DNA from: an uncultured Clostridia bacterium
GTDB taxonomy: Bacteria; Bacillota; Clostridia; Oscillospirales; Ruminococcaceae
Assembly: GCA_944387885.1 (NCBI GenBank)
Contig: CALXGR010000019.1
Span: 1-36,653, forward strand
DNA length: 36,653 nucleotides
Reading direction: 5' to 3'
In this document: positions 8,973 to 16,603 of the stretch, piece by piece
Layout: each line of letters starts with the position of its first letter
Numbering within the stretch: the first letter of the stretch is position 1
Position numbers and translations under genes: made by a program
Notes under the pieces: model-generated
Seen by the model: the letters and a program-made list of their open reading frames with translations, nothing else
Database searches by the model: none
Told to the model about the DNA's origin: nothing

Positions 8973-9001
8973 TTGACATTTCCCCGGAAAAAGGGGATAA
9001 T
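8973..9001 (+). promoter_or_regulatory. Strong sigma-A promoter of the sepF operon
   Basis: Consensus TTGACA (8973-8978), a 17-base spacer and GATAAT (8996-9001) make this the best promoter in the window. It starts 3 bases after the preceding stop codon. The spacer contains an inverted repeat, TCCCC (8981-8985) and GGGGA (8993-8997), whose right arm runs into the -10 box. The leader is about 55 nt and shows no clear riboswitch or T-box. Confidence 0.85.
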
Positions 9002-9061
9002 AAATACTGTTTTAGTGGGATTATTTGTTACTGACCCCTAATAGAAAGAAGAGGTTTAACT

Positions 9062-9523
9062 ATGCTGAGTTTTAAGGAAATTCTGGGCTTCGGCGAAGGC
9101 GCCATGGAAGACGAGGAGCTGGACCAGAACCTGGAGTATACAGAACAGGTGCCTGATACCGGCGCAGAGCAGGAGACCAGCAGCGGTATTTTCAACCGCC
9201 GTTCCGCTCCCCGGAAGGAGCGTTCTTCCGTTCAGATGGGCGGTGTGACCAATGTGGATGTAGTGCTGGTCAAGCCCGATAAGTACGATTCCGCCACCGC
9301 CATTGCAGACGACCTGAACGCCCATAAGGCTGTGGTCCTCAATCTGGAAAATGCATCCAAGGAAACCAGCCGCCGGCTGGTGGACTTCCTGTCCGGTGTG
9401 GCCTACGCCAACGGCGGAGACATTCAGCGGGTGGCAACCAACACCTTCCTGATCACACCTCCCAATGTGAATCTGACCAACGGCCAGGACGAGGGCGATT
9501 TTGACACCGCAACCTACCTGTAA
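9062..9523 (+). CDS. sepF: Cell division protein SepF
   Basis: SepF is a membrane-associated FtsZ partner that forms rings and tethers the Z ring at mid-cell. The N-terminus (MLSFKEILGFGEG) looks like the short amphipathic membrane-targeting helix of the family, followed by an acidic then basic linker (about 14-60). The conserved SepF core spans about 64-137 (VDVVLVKPDKY to FLITPPNVNL). The length of 153 aa is typical. It is the first gene of its own transcript, with AGAAAGAAGAGG as ribosome site. The neighbours ylmH and divIVA match the Firmicutes division cluster, but the membrane gene ylmG that often follows sepF is absent here. Confidence 0.95.
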   Translation: MLSFKEILGFGEGAMEDEELDQNLEYTEQVPDTGAEQETSSGIFNRRSAPRKERSSVQMGGVTNVDVVLVKPDKYDSATAIADDLNAHKAVVLNLENASKETSRRLVDFLSGVAYANGGDIQRVATNTFLITPPNVNLTNGQDEGDFDTATYL

Positions 9524-10310
9524 GCCGGATTCCCGGCGGGGATTTATTCCCCCCAGAAATGAGGAAGAGCAGTTTCTGTTCAAACGCTTTCAGGAGCTGG
9601 CCCAGCAGGCCCGCCAAAAGAATATTCCCCGTTACAGCGGCTTTTTGTCCGACCGGGAGCAGGACTTAGCCCGTGCTGCCATGAACAAGGCAGGCTGGGA
9701 GGAGTATGGCTTCCAGGGAGGATATTCCCAGGCAGAGCGGCAGGTCCTCTGCATTGAGCCTGCGGATTCCTGGCAGGAACAGCCGGTGGCCGGCTTGGTT
9801 ATCCGTCCGGGCAGGGGAAGCCAGAAGCAGCCCCAGCACAAGGATTATCTGGGCTCACTTCTGGGTCTGGGCCTTGAGCGGGAATGTATCGGGGATATTG
9901 TGCCCGCTTTGGACGGCAGCTATGCCATCGTCTTTGTGCTGGAAGATAAGGCTGATTTCATCAAGGAACAGCTTTGCCAGGTGGGAAGCGTCAGTGTCAC
10001 ACTGGATGACTGGGACCCCGATGGGCCCGAGAAGCTGGAACTGCCTCAGCGGACCATCAAAACAGCCAGCCTTTCCTCTTTGCGGACAGATGCTTTTCTG
10101 GCGGCAGCCATGAACACCAGCCGAAGCAATGCGGCGGAGTTTATCCGCAGCGGCAGGGTGGAGATCAACCATATCCCGGTGGACAGGCCCCACGAGGAAA
10201 TCTTCCCGGGGGATGTGTTTACAGTGCGGGGAAAAGGTCGGTTCCGTCTTGAAAGCATAGGGGGAAAAAGCCGGAAGGACAGAATTTTCGTAGAGTATTT
10301 TCAATATTGA
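9501..10310 (+). CDS. ylmH: YlmH-family S4-domain RNA-binding protein
   Basis: YlmH-family proteins bind RNA through a C-terminal S4 domain. B. subtilis YlmH has been linked to rescue of stalled ribosomes, and the gene is a constant part of the sepF-divIVA cluster. Here the S4 domain is about residues 194-250 (LRTDAFLAAAM to GDVFTVRGKGRFRL). The start is uncertain. Homologues usually begin near NEEEQFLFKRF, which has no in-frame ATG, GTG or TTG just before it. The only good start is TTG at 9501, inside sepF, with GAGGG 5 bases upstream (9491-9495). This gives 269 aa, an extra N-terminal stretch of about 19 residues, and a 23-base overlap with sepF. Confidence 0.88.
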   Translation: MTPQPTCKPDSRRGFIPPRNEEEQFLFKRFQELAQQARQKNIPRYSGFLSDREQDLARAAMNKAGWEEYGFQGGYSQAERQVLCIEPADSWQEQPVAGLVIRPGRGSQKQPQHKDYLGSLLGLGLERECIGDIVPALDGSYAIVFVLEDKADFIKEQLCQVGSVSVTLDDWDPDGPEKLELPQRTIKTASLSSLRTDAFLAAAMNTSRSNAAEFIRSGRVEINHIPVDRPHEEIFPGDVFTVRGKGRFRLESIGGKSRKDRIFVEYFQY

Positions 10311-10329
10311 CCAGGGAGGAGTGAGCGGT

Positions 10330-11109
10330 ATGGTCACACCCAATGATATCCGTAACGCCAAGTTTGAAGTGGTGTTCCGGGGCTATAAGCCGGAGGATGT
10401 AGACAACCTGTTGGAACAGGCCGCCCGGGAACTTGAGTCTGCTCAGAGGGAGGCAGCAAGCCTCCGCCAGGAGCTGGACGGAGTGGACCAGGAGCGGGCT
10501 GATTATGAAAAGAAACTTAAGATCCTGGCCTCCAAAATCGAGGATTACCGGGATGAGGAGGAAACCCTCAAGCTGGCTATGATCAATGCCCAGCGGATGG
10601 GGGAGAGCATCCTCAAGGAAGCCAAGCAGAAAGCAGAAGAAATTCTGCGGGAAGCCAATATTCGTGCAGAGGACCGGGAACAGCGTGCCAATGATGAAGT
10701 GGCCCGGGCTGCCAATGAAATGAAACAGCTGCAAAAGCAGGTGGGCCGGTTCAAGGCCAACGTGCTGAATCTGTATAAAAAGCACATTGAGTCCCTCAGT
10801 GCGCTCCAGAGCTACGATGAGGCTCCTGATCGGGAAGCTGACCGGCGGGCCGCCTTTGAGCAGGAGGAAGATTCTCCTGCTCTGGTAGAGCAAATCGAAC
10901 AGGCCCGGCAGAGCTACCTTAATGAAGAGCCTGCTCCCGCCCAGGAACCCGCCCCTGCCTTCGAACCGGAGGTTCAGGAGGAGCAGAGTGTTCCTTTGGC
11001 CCAGATCAACCAGGAGGAAGAAGAAATCCCTCAGAATGATCTGGCTCAGGAGGAGGAAGAACTCCCCTCCGTGTTTGACGGCTTTAAGGGAATCGGTTTT
11101 GACGACTGA
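10330..11109 (+). CDS. divIVA: Septum and pole marker protein DivIVA
   Basis: DivIVA binds negatively curved membrane at division sites and poles and recruits partners there. The N-terminal lipid-binding domain is clear (MVTPNDIRNAKFEVVFRGYK then EDVDNLLEQA), followed by long coiled coils (about 25-160). The C-terminal third is acidic and rich in Pro, Gln and Glu, and ends in FDGFKGIGFDD. The start is ATG at 10330: the ribosome site AGGGAGGAG (10313-10321) is 8 bases away. The GTG at 10321 would overlap that site, so it is rejected. The product is 259 aa. The operon order sepF-ylmH-divIVA-ileS supports the call. Confidence 0.93.
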   Translation: MVTPNDIRNAKFEVVFRGYKPEDVDNLLEQAARELESAQREAASLRQELDGVDQERADYEKKLKILASKIEDYRDEEETLKLAMINAQRMGESILKEAKQKAEEILREANIRAEDREQRANDEVARAANEMKQLQKQVGRFKANVLNLYKKHIESLSALQSYDEAPDREADRRAAFEQEEDSPALVEQIEQARQSYLNEEPAPAQEPAPAFEPEVQEEQSVPLAQINQEEEEIPQNDLAQEEEELPSVFDGFKGIGFDD

Positions 11110-11149
11110 TTCCCCGGAAATAATCCAGGAATAGAGGAGAAAAGTACCA

Positions 11150-13933
11150 GTGGCACAAGATTACAACAAGACCATCAATCTGCCCAAAACTGCCTTTGAA
11201 ATGCGGGCCGGGCTTCCCAAAAAGGAACCTGTCATGCTGAAGGACTGGCAGGAAAACCACCTGTATGAAGAGCTTATCAAGCACAACGAGGGCAAGCCCC
11301 GTTTCGTGCTCCATGACGGCCCTCCCTACGCCAACGGCAATATCCACATGGGTACTGCCCTGAACAAGATTATCAAGGACATCATCATCCGGTACAAGAA
11401 CATGACCGGATTCCAGGCTCCCTATGTGCCCGGCTACGATACCCACGGTCTGCCCATCGAGCTGAAGGCTCTGGCTGCCGCAGGGGACAAGAAGGCCAGT
11501 ATCAGCAAGCTGGAGCTGCGGAAACTATGCTATGATTTTGCCACCGAGCACATCGACATTATGGGCGAGCAGTTCCAGCGTCTGGGTGTCATCGGTGACT
11601 TTAAGAACCCTTACCTGACCCTCAAGCCTGAGTTTGAAGCTCATCAGATTCAGATTTTCGGCGAGATGGCCAAGAAGGGCTACATCTACAAGGGCCTCAA
11701 GCCCGTTTACTGGTGCCCTGACTGCAACACCGCTCTGGCCGAAGCTGAAATCGAGTACGGCGAGGACGAGTGTGATTCCATCTATGTGCGGTTCCAGGTC
11801 TCTGCTGACCCTAACGGCATTCTGGCTCAGCGGAACATCCCCATGGACAAGGCATACTTCGTGATCTGGACCACCACCACCTGGACCCTGCCTGCCAACC
11901 AGGCCATCAGCCTCCATCCCGACTACGACTATGTCTTTGTAAAAATCGGGGATGACTACCATGTTATGGCTCAGGATCTGGTCAAGGATGCCATGGCAGC
12001 CTGCAAGATCACCGAGTACGAAGTGGTAGGAGAGCCCATCCGGGGCAGCGAGTTGGAGATGATGGAGTACCAGCATCCCTTCCTGGACCGCAAGGGTATC
12101 ATCATCCTGGGCGAGCATGTCACCCTGGAAAGCGGTACCGGCTGTGTCCACACCGCTCCCGGACATGGTGCTGACGACTTTATCGTCTGCCAGAAATACA
12201 ATATGCCGGTCATCGTTCCCGTGGACGACCACGGTGTTCTCACCGAGGAAGCCGGCCAGTTCGCCGGACTCATGGTATGGGATGCCAACCCTGTCATCCT
12301 GAAGCATATCAAGGAAACTGGCAACCTGCTGGGCGTACAGCACATCCAGCACCAGTACCCCCACTGCTGGCGGTGCCATAACCCCATCATCTTCCGTGCC
12401 ACCGAACAGTGGTTCTGCTCCATTGACCCCTTCAAGGAGCAGGTCTACAAGGCCGTGGATGAGGTAAAGTGGCAGCCTGCTTGGGGCCATGACCGTATGG
12501 TGGGAATGGTCCGTGACCGGAGCGACTGGTGCATCAGCCGTCAGCGCACCTGGGGCGTGCCCATCCCCGCATTCTACTGCAACAAGTGCGGTAAGTATCA
12601 TATTTCCGATGAATCCATCCAGGCTGTGGCCGACCTGTTCCGGAAGGAAGGCAGCGACGCCTGGTACAAGTACGAAGCCAAGGATATCATTCCTGCCGAC
12701 ATCAAGTGCCAGTACTGCGGCGCTTCCGACTGGCGGAAGGACACCGATATCATGGACGTCTGGTTTGACTCCGGTTCCACCCATGTGGCCGTTCTGGAGG
12801 AACGCCCCGAGCTGAAGTGGCCTGCCGACCTGTACATGGAAGGCGCCGACCAGTTCCGTGGCTGGTTCCAGTCCAGCCTGCTCACCAGCGTTGCCACCCG
12901 TGGGGTAGCCCCCTATAAGGCCGTGCTGAGCCATGGCTGGGTAGTGGACGGCGAAGGCAAGCAGATGCACAAGAGCGCCGGCAACGGCGTGGAGCCCAGC
13001 GAGATCATCAAGGACTACGGCGCCGACATCATCCGTCTCTGGGTAGCTTCTTCCGACTACACCGTGGACGTGCGTGTGTCCAAGGAAATCCTGAAGCAGC
13101 TTTCCGATGCATACCGGAAGATCCGGAACACTGCCCGGTTTATGCTGGGCAACCTGGACGGCTTCGATCCCGCCAAGGATATGGTGGCTGATGACCAGCT
13201 GCTGGAGATCGACCGCTGGGCCCTGGATGCTCTGGACCGTCTCCAGGAGCAGTGTATTGCTGCCTATGAGGTCTACGACTTCAACAAGGTATACCATCAG
13301 GTCCACAACTTCTGCGTGGTGGATATGTCCAACTTCTACCTGGATATTATCAAGGATCGTCTCTACTGCACCAAGGCCAATGGTCTGGCCCGCCGTGCCG
13401 CTCAGACTGCCATGTACAAGATCCTGGTAGAGCTGACCAAGCTGGTTGCTCCCATCCTGGCCTTTACCGCTCAGGAAATCTGGAGCTTTGTGCCTGAATT
13501 CCCCGGCAAGAACAAGTATGTTGCTTTCGAGGAGATGGGCAAGTCCGGCCTGCATCGTCAGGATGCCGCCTTCCAGGAAAAGTGGAGCCGGCTCCGTGCT
13601 GTGCGTGACGATGTGAAGAAGGTTCTGGAGCAGGCCCGTGCAGACAAGCAGATCGGCTCTTCTCTGGAGGCTCAGATCAAGCTGTACTGCAGCCAGGAAG
13701 TGTATGACCTGCTCAATGCTCTGCCCATGGACGAGCTGGCAGACCTGATGATCGTGTCCAAGGCCGATCTGGTTCTGGGTGAAGGCGGACTGAAGGGTCT
13801 GGTGGAAGGTCTGGGTGTAGAGGTTACCCGTGCCGGCGGCGAGAAGTGTGCCCGCTGCTGGAAGTACTCCGGAGACATTGGCTCTGATCCCAACCATCCC
13901 ACTTTGTGCAAACGCTGCGCAGCAGAACTTTAA
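11150..13933 (+). CDS. ileS: Isoleucyl-tRNA synthetase
   Basis: This class I synthetase charges tRNA-Ile and edits Val-tRNA-Ile. The HIGH motif appears as H66-M-G-T (in PYANGNIHMGTALNK). The KMSKS loop appears as K604-Q-M-H-K-S609, followed by AGNGVEPSEI. The CP1 editing domain lies between them. The C-terminal zinc site is C900, C903, C920 and C923. At 927 aa it is the bacterial type. The start is GTG at 11150 after AGGAG (11135-11139). Only 40 bases separate it from divIVA, too short for a T-box leader, so expression should follow the sepF promoter. CGT and GCT codons are commoner here than in the repair genes, which suggests high expression. Confidence 0.97.
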   Translation: MAQDYNKTINLPKTAFEMRAGLPKKEPVMLKDWQENHLYEELIKHNEGKPRFVLHDGPPYANGNIHMGTALNKIIKDIIIRYKNMTGFQAPYVPGYDTHGLPIELKALAAAGDKKASISKLELRKLCYDFATEHIDIMGEQFQRLGVIGDFKNPYLTLKPEFEAHQIQIFGEMAKKGYIYKGLKPVYWCPDCNTALAEAEIEYGEDECDSIYVRFQVSADPNGILAQRNIPMDKAYFVIWTTTTWTLPANQAISLHPDYDYVFVKIGDDYHVMAQDLVKDAMAACKITEYEVVGEPIRGSELEMMEYQHPFLDRKGIIILGEHVTLESGTGCVHTAPGHGADDFIVCQKYNMPVIVPVDDHGVLTEEAGQFAGLMVWDANPVILKHIKETGNLLGVQHIQHQYPHCWRCHNPIIFRATEQWFCSIDPFKEQVYKAVDEVKWQPAWGHDRMVGMVRDRSDWCISRQRTWGVPIPAFYCNKCGKYHISDESIQAVADLFRKEGSDAWYKYEAKDIIPADIKCQYCGASDWRKDTDIMDVWFDSGSTHVAVLEERPELKWPADLYMEGADQFRGWFQSSLLTSVATRGVAPYKAVLSHGWVVDGEGKQMHKSAGNGVEPSEIIKDYGADIIRLWVASSDYTVDVRVSKEILKQLSDAYRKIRNTARFMLGNLDGFDPAKDMVADDQLLEIDRWALDALDRLQEQCIAAYEVYDFNKVYHQVHNFCVVDMSNFYLDIIKDRLYCTKANGLARRAAQTAMYKILVELTKLVAPILAFTAQEIWSFVPEFPGKNKYVAFEEMGKSGLHRQDAAFQEKWSRLRAVRDDVKKVLEQARADKQIGSSLEAQIKLYCSQEVYDLLNALPMDELADLMIVSKADLVLGEGGLKGLVEGLGVEVTRAGGEKCARCWKYSGDIGSDPNHPTLCKRCAAEL

Positions 13934-13940
13934 TGCCAGG

Positions 13941-13976
13941 GGCGGCGCTTTTGAAATAAAAGCGCCGTCCTTTTGT
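13941..13976 (+). terminator. Terminator after ileS
   Basis: GGCGGCGCTTTT (13941-13952) pairs with AAAAGCGCCGTC (13958-13969) around a short AT loop, followed by CTTTTG. It separates the sepF-ileS operon from lspA. The 70 bases after it contain no clear promoter, only the palindrome GGGCGCCC (13988-13995). Confidence 0.85.
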
Positions 13977-14049
13977 TGTAATATAAGGGGCGCCCTGCCA
14001 TTGAGACCGCCGGGTCCGGGGGTGCTGCCGATAAAAATGGAGGACCTTA

Positions 14050-14526
14050 ATGCGGTATTGGCTGATTACACTTTTGACCCCCCTGGGGCTGGCCGGGCTG
14101 GACCAGGCTATCAAGGCCTGGGCAACCGCTTACCTGAAACCAGTGGGGAGTATGCCGCTGATCCCCGGAGTCGTGGAACTGCGCTACCTTTTGAACACAG
14201 GGGCTGCCTTTGGATCTCTGGCAGGCCGTCAGCTGTTTCTCATCATCTTTACAGTGGTGGCTATGGCAGCGGTGCTGGTCTACCTTCTCTGGAAAAAGCC
14301 CCAGTCCAAGCTGGAATACATTGGCTGGCTCCTGATTCTGGGGGGCGGTCTGGGCAACTTGATTGACCGGGTTTCCGCCCAGGCTGTGGTGGATTATATC
14401 AACCCGCTTTTTATGGATTTCGCAATCTTTAACTTTGCGGACATCTGCATCAGCGTGGGAATCGGACTGTACATTCTGGACATTCTGCTGACAATGAGAA
14501 AGAAGGAAAAGAATGGAGCAGCTTGA
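14050..14526 (+). CDS. lspA: Lipoprotein signal peptidase LspA
   Basis: LspA is a membrane aspartyl protease that removes signal peptides from diacylglyceryl-modified prolipoproteins. Four hydrophobic helices are visible (about 4-18, 58-80, 88-105 and 128-148). The catalytic aspartates are D106 in GNLIDR and D131 in FNFADICI, and the family residue D18 and LNTGAAFG are present. At 158 aa it is of normal length. The ATG at 14050 follows GGAGG (14039-14043). The last 14 bases overlap rluD, so the two are probably coupled. In many Firmicutes lspA and an rluD-type gene are likewise adjacent. Confidence 0.96.
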   Translation: MRYWLITLLTPLGLAGLDQAIKAWATAYLKPVGSMPLIPGVVELRYLLNTGAAFGSLAGRQLFLIIFTVVAMAAVLVYLLWKKPQSKLEYIGWLLILGGGLGNLIDRVSAQAVVDYINPLFMDFAIFNFADICISVGIGLYILDILLTMRKKEKNGAA

Positions 14527-15436
14527 ATTTCTGGTGGAGCCTTCCCAGGCAGGACAGCGGCTGGACAAGTTTTTGGCAGCCGCCCAGGATCGGCTTTCCC
14601 GCAGTGCCCTCCAGAATTTGCTGGAGGAGGAACTGATTCTCTGCAACGGGAAACCGGCCAACAAGAAATACACCACCCGGGCAGGAGACGAAATTCTGGT
14701 GCAGATTCCTCCGGTTCAGCCCCTGGAAGCAGTGCCCCAGAATATTCCCCTGGACATCTACTATGAGGACCCCCATCTTCTGGTGGTGTATAAGCCGAAG
14801 GGAATGGTAGTCCATCCCGCTCCGGGAAACCCGGACGGTACGCTGGTGAATGCTCTGCTTTACCACTGCGCCGGAGAACTTTCCGGGATAGGTGGACAGC
14901 TGCGGCCGGGCATTGTCCACCGGATAGACAAAGATACCAGCGGCCTTTTGGTGGTGGCCAAGGATGACCCTACCCACCAGGAACTGGGCCGTCAGATGAG
15001 CGTTCATAGTATCAACCGGATTTATCAGGCGGTTTGCTATGGAGGCTTCAAGGAGGACAGCGGCTTTGTGGAAGCACCCATCGGCCGCCATCCCCTGGAC
15101 CGGAAAAAGATGGCCATTACCCCTAAAAATTCCCGGTATGCCTATACAGGCTGGGAAGTGGTGGAGCGGCTGGGAACCTTTACCCATATTCAGTGCAAGC
15201 TGAAAACAGGCCGCACCCATCAGATTCGGGTTCACATGGCCAGTATCGGGCACCCTCTGGCGGGGGACCCGGTGTATGGACCTCAGAAAGTAATTAAGGA
15301 ACTGGAAGGACAGTGCCTCCACGCGGGAACCCTGGGATTCGTTCATCCTGCGACGGGGGAGTACATGGAGTTTAACGCACCTCTTCCGGAATACTTTGAG
15401 AAGTTTTTGAAAAAATTGAGAGGAGAAGGCTCATGA
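14513..15436 (+). CDS. rluD: RluA/RluD-family 23S rRNA pseudouridine synthase
   Basis: The enzyme isomerises uridine in large-subunit rRNA. An N-terminal S4 domain (about 13-60, QRLDKFLAAA onward) is followed by the pseudouridine synthase domain, whose catalytic loop HRIDKDTSG places the catalytic Asp at D139. GRTHQIRVHMASIGHPLAGD is the conserved C-terminal block. At 307 aa it fits RluD/YlyB. The exact rRNA sites cannot be read from sequence, and RluD-like paralogues are common. The ATG overlaps the lspA end, with AAGGA upstream. The stop overlaps the next start as ATGA. Confidence 0.9.
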   Translation: MEQLEFLVEPSQAGQRLDKFLAAAQDRLSRSALQNLLEEELILCNGKPANKKYTTRAGDEILVQIPPVQPLEAVPQNIPLDIYYEDPHLLVVYKPKGMVVHPAPGNPDGTLVNALLYHCAGELSGIGGQLRPGIVHRIDKDTSGLLVVAKDDPTHQELGRQMSVHSINRIYQAVCYGGFKEDSGFVEAPIGRHPLDRKKMAITPKNSRYAYTGWEVVERLGTFTHIQCKLKTGRTHQIRVHMASIGHPLAGDPVYGPQKVIKELEGQCLHAGTLGFVHPATGEYMEFNAPLPEYFEKFLKKLRGEGS

Positions 15437-16266
15437 ACACAGGTTTGCAGGAAAGACTGGTCCTTTGCAATCTGGATACAGCGGTGCGGGACAATAAGGG
15501 CGACCTTCTGTCCTGCGACCGGTGGGCCATCAAGCTTTTTGAAAAGATGGGGGGACAACTGGCTTTTATCAGCGGCAAGCCGGTCCATGAGATACTCCAT
15601 CAGCTCAAGGGCAGTATGCCTGCGGAATCGGTGATCGCCTGCAACGGTGCGGTGATTTACGATGGAGCCCAGGGGGAAGAAGTAAAATCCGCCTGTGTCC
15701 ATGAGCAGGAAGCCCGGGTGGCCATTCAGGATATCCTTCTTCGGTTCCCTTCGGTGGGAATCGAGATCGTGGCCCGGGGCGGCGGACTGTATGTGGTCCG
15801 GAGCAACCTTTATGTCCATGAAAACCTGAAAAGCTGTAAGGTCCGGTATCTTCTGAAATCCCTGGACGAAATCCCCCGGGGCTGGCTCCAGGTGATTCTG
15901 CGGGGCAGCGAGGAGCAGATTCGGAAAATTCAGGAACATACCCGGCGGAAATACTACGGGGCCCGGAACTGTATCTGCCCTCAGGATGCCAACACCTGTG
16001 TGATTCTGGCTCAGAATGCCCGGCCGGAACGGGCCTTTGAGGAACTGTGTATGCTGAAAGGGGTTTTGCCCCGGAACTGCGTTCTTCTTACTGATGACCA
16101 GCGGGACCTGCCCCTGGCCCAGAAGGCGGGACAGACCATCTGTTCCTTTGACGCTCCCCCTGAAATCCAGCAGACCGCAGGACGGCATACCCTCTCTGCA
16201 TTGTACGGGGGCGGCGTGGGAGAATACCTGTATGGAATGCTCAAAGAGTACCCGGAAAAGGTTTGA
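15433..16266 (+). CDS. Cof-like HAD family protein lacking the nucleophile
   Basis: The fold markers of a Cof-type HAD phosphatase are present: motif I near residues 9-16 (LVLCNLDT), motif II AFISGKP, a large central cap region, and a motif IV-like LTDDQRDLPLA near the C-terminus with both acidic positions. In motif I, however, the nucleophilic Asp of DxDxT is replaced by Asn13 (codon AAT), while D15 and T16 remain. Motif I is therefore unlikely to form the phospho-aspartate, and the protein may be a binding or regulatory pseudoenzyme. The start overlaps the rluD stop (ATGA), and its 3' end contains the start of comEA. Function is unknown. Confidence 0.72.
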   Translation: MNTGLQERLVLCNLDTAVRDNKGDLLSCDRWAIKLFEKMGGQLAFISGKPVHEILHQLKGSMPAESVIACNGAVIYDGAQGEEVKSACVHEQEARVAIQDILLRFPSVGIEIVARGGGLYVVRSNLYVHENLKSCKVRYLLKSLDEIPRGWLQVILRGSEEQIRKIQEHTRRKYYGARNCICPQDANTCVILAQNARPERAFEELCMLKGVLPRNCVLLTDDQRDLPLAQKAGQTICSFDAPPEIQQTAGRHTLSALYGGGVGEYLYGMLKEYPEKV

Positions 16267-16594
16267 CCCGGGCTGGAAAGGGATTCTGGCGGCGGCCTGC
16301 CTGGCAGCGGTGGCAGGAGGATGGATGTTCTTTCCTTCTTACAGCCTGAGCGGGCAGACGACAGCGGAAGTCTCCCTGGAAGAACTGGCAGAGCCGGTCC
16401 CAGTAGATCTGAACACCGCAGACTTGGAACAGCTGATTCTTTTGGATGGAATCGGAGAAGCCAAGGCTCAGGCCATTCTGGACTACCGGGAGGAGAACGG
16501 ACCCTTTGAAAGCTGGGAAGAGGTAGACCAGGTCAAAGGAATCTCAATGAATATGATAGAAGTATGGGAAGATAAGGCAGTCATATCCAGATAG
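16232..16594 (+). CDS. comEA: Short ComEA-like helix-hairpin-helix membrane protein
   Basis: ComEA binds double-stranded DNA at the cell surface for transformation uptake. This 120-aa protein has one N-terminal membrane anchor (about 18-37) and a C-terminal helix-hairpin-helix pair (VDLNTADLEQLILLDGIGEA then KAQAILDYREENGPF). It lacks the SLBB region of the roughly 200-aa Bacillus protein. The start is ATG at 16232, inside the HAD gene, with GGGAG (16218-16222) upstream. The frame is open further upstream, but that would put the membrane helix far inside. The overlap is 35 bases. No comEC or comFA is in the window, so a competence role is inferred from the family only. Confidence 0.82.
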   Translation: MECSKSTRKRFDPGWKGILAAACLAAVAGGWMFFPSYSLSGQTTAEVSLEELAEPVPVDLNTADLEQLILLDGIGEAKAQAILDYREENGPFESWEEVDQVKGISMNMIEVWEDKAVISR

Positions 16595-16603
16595 GAGGAA
16601 ATC

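Noticed and set aside
10321..10332. GTG at 10321 as the divIVA start
   Set aside because: It is part of the AGGGAGGAG ribosome site of the ATG at 10330, which also matches the family N-terminus.
11525..13897. 790-codon open frame opposite ileS
   Set aside because: It mirrors the ileS codons, has no ribosome site or domain, and ileS itself is clearly coding.
13957..14049. A promoter for the lspA operon
   Set aside because: TAATAT near 13979 has no -35 box at an acceptable distance; the promoter may be atypical or transcription may read through from ileS.
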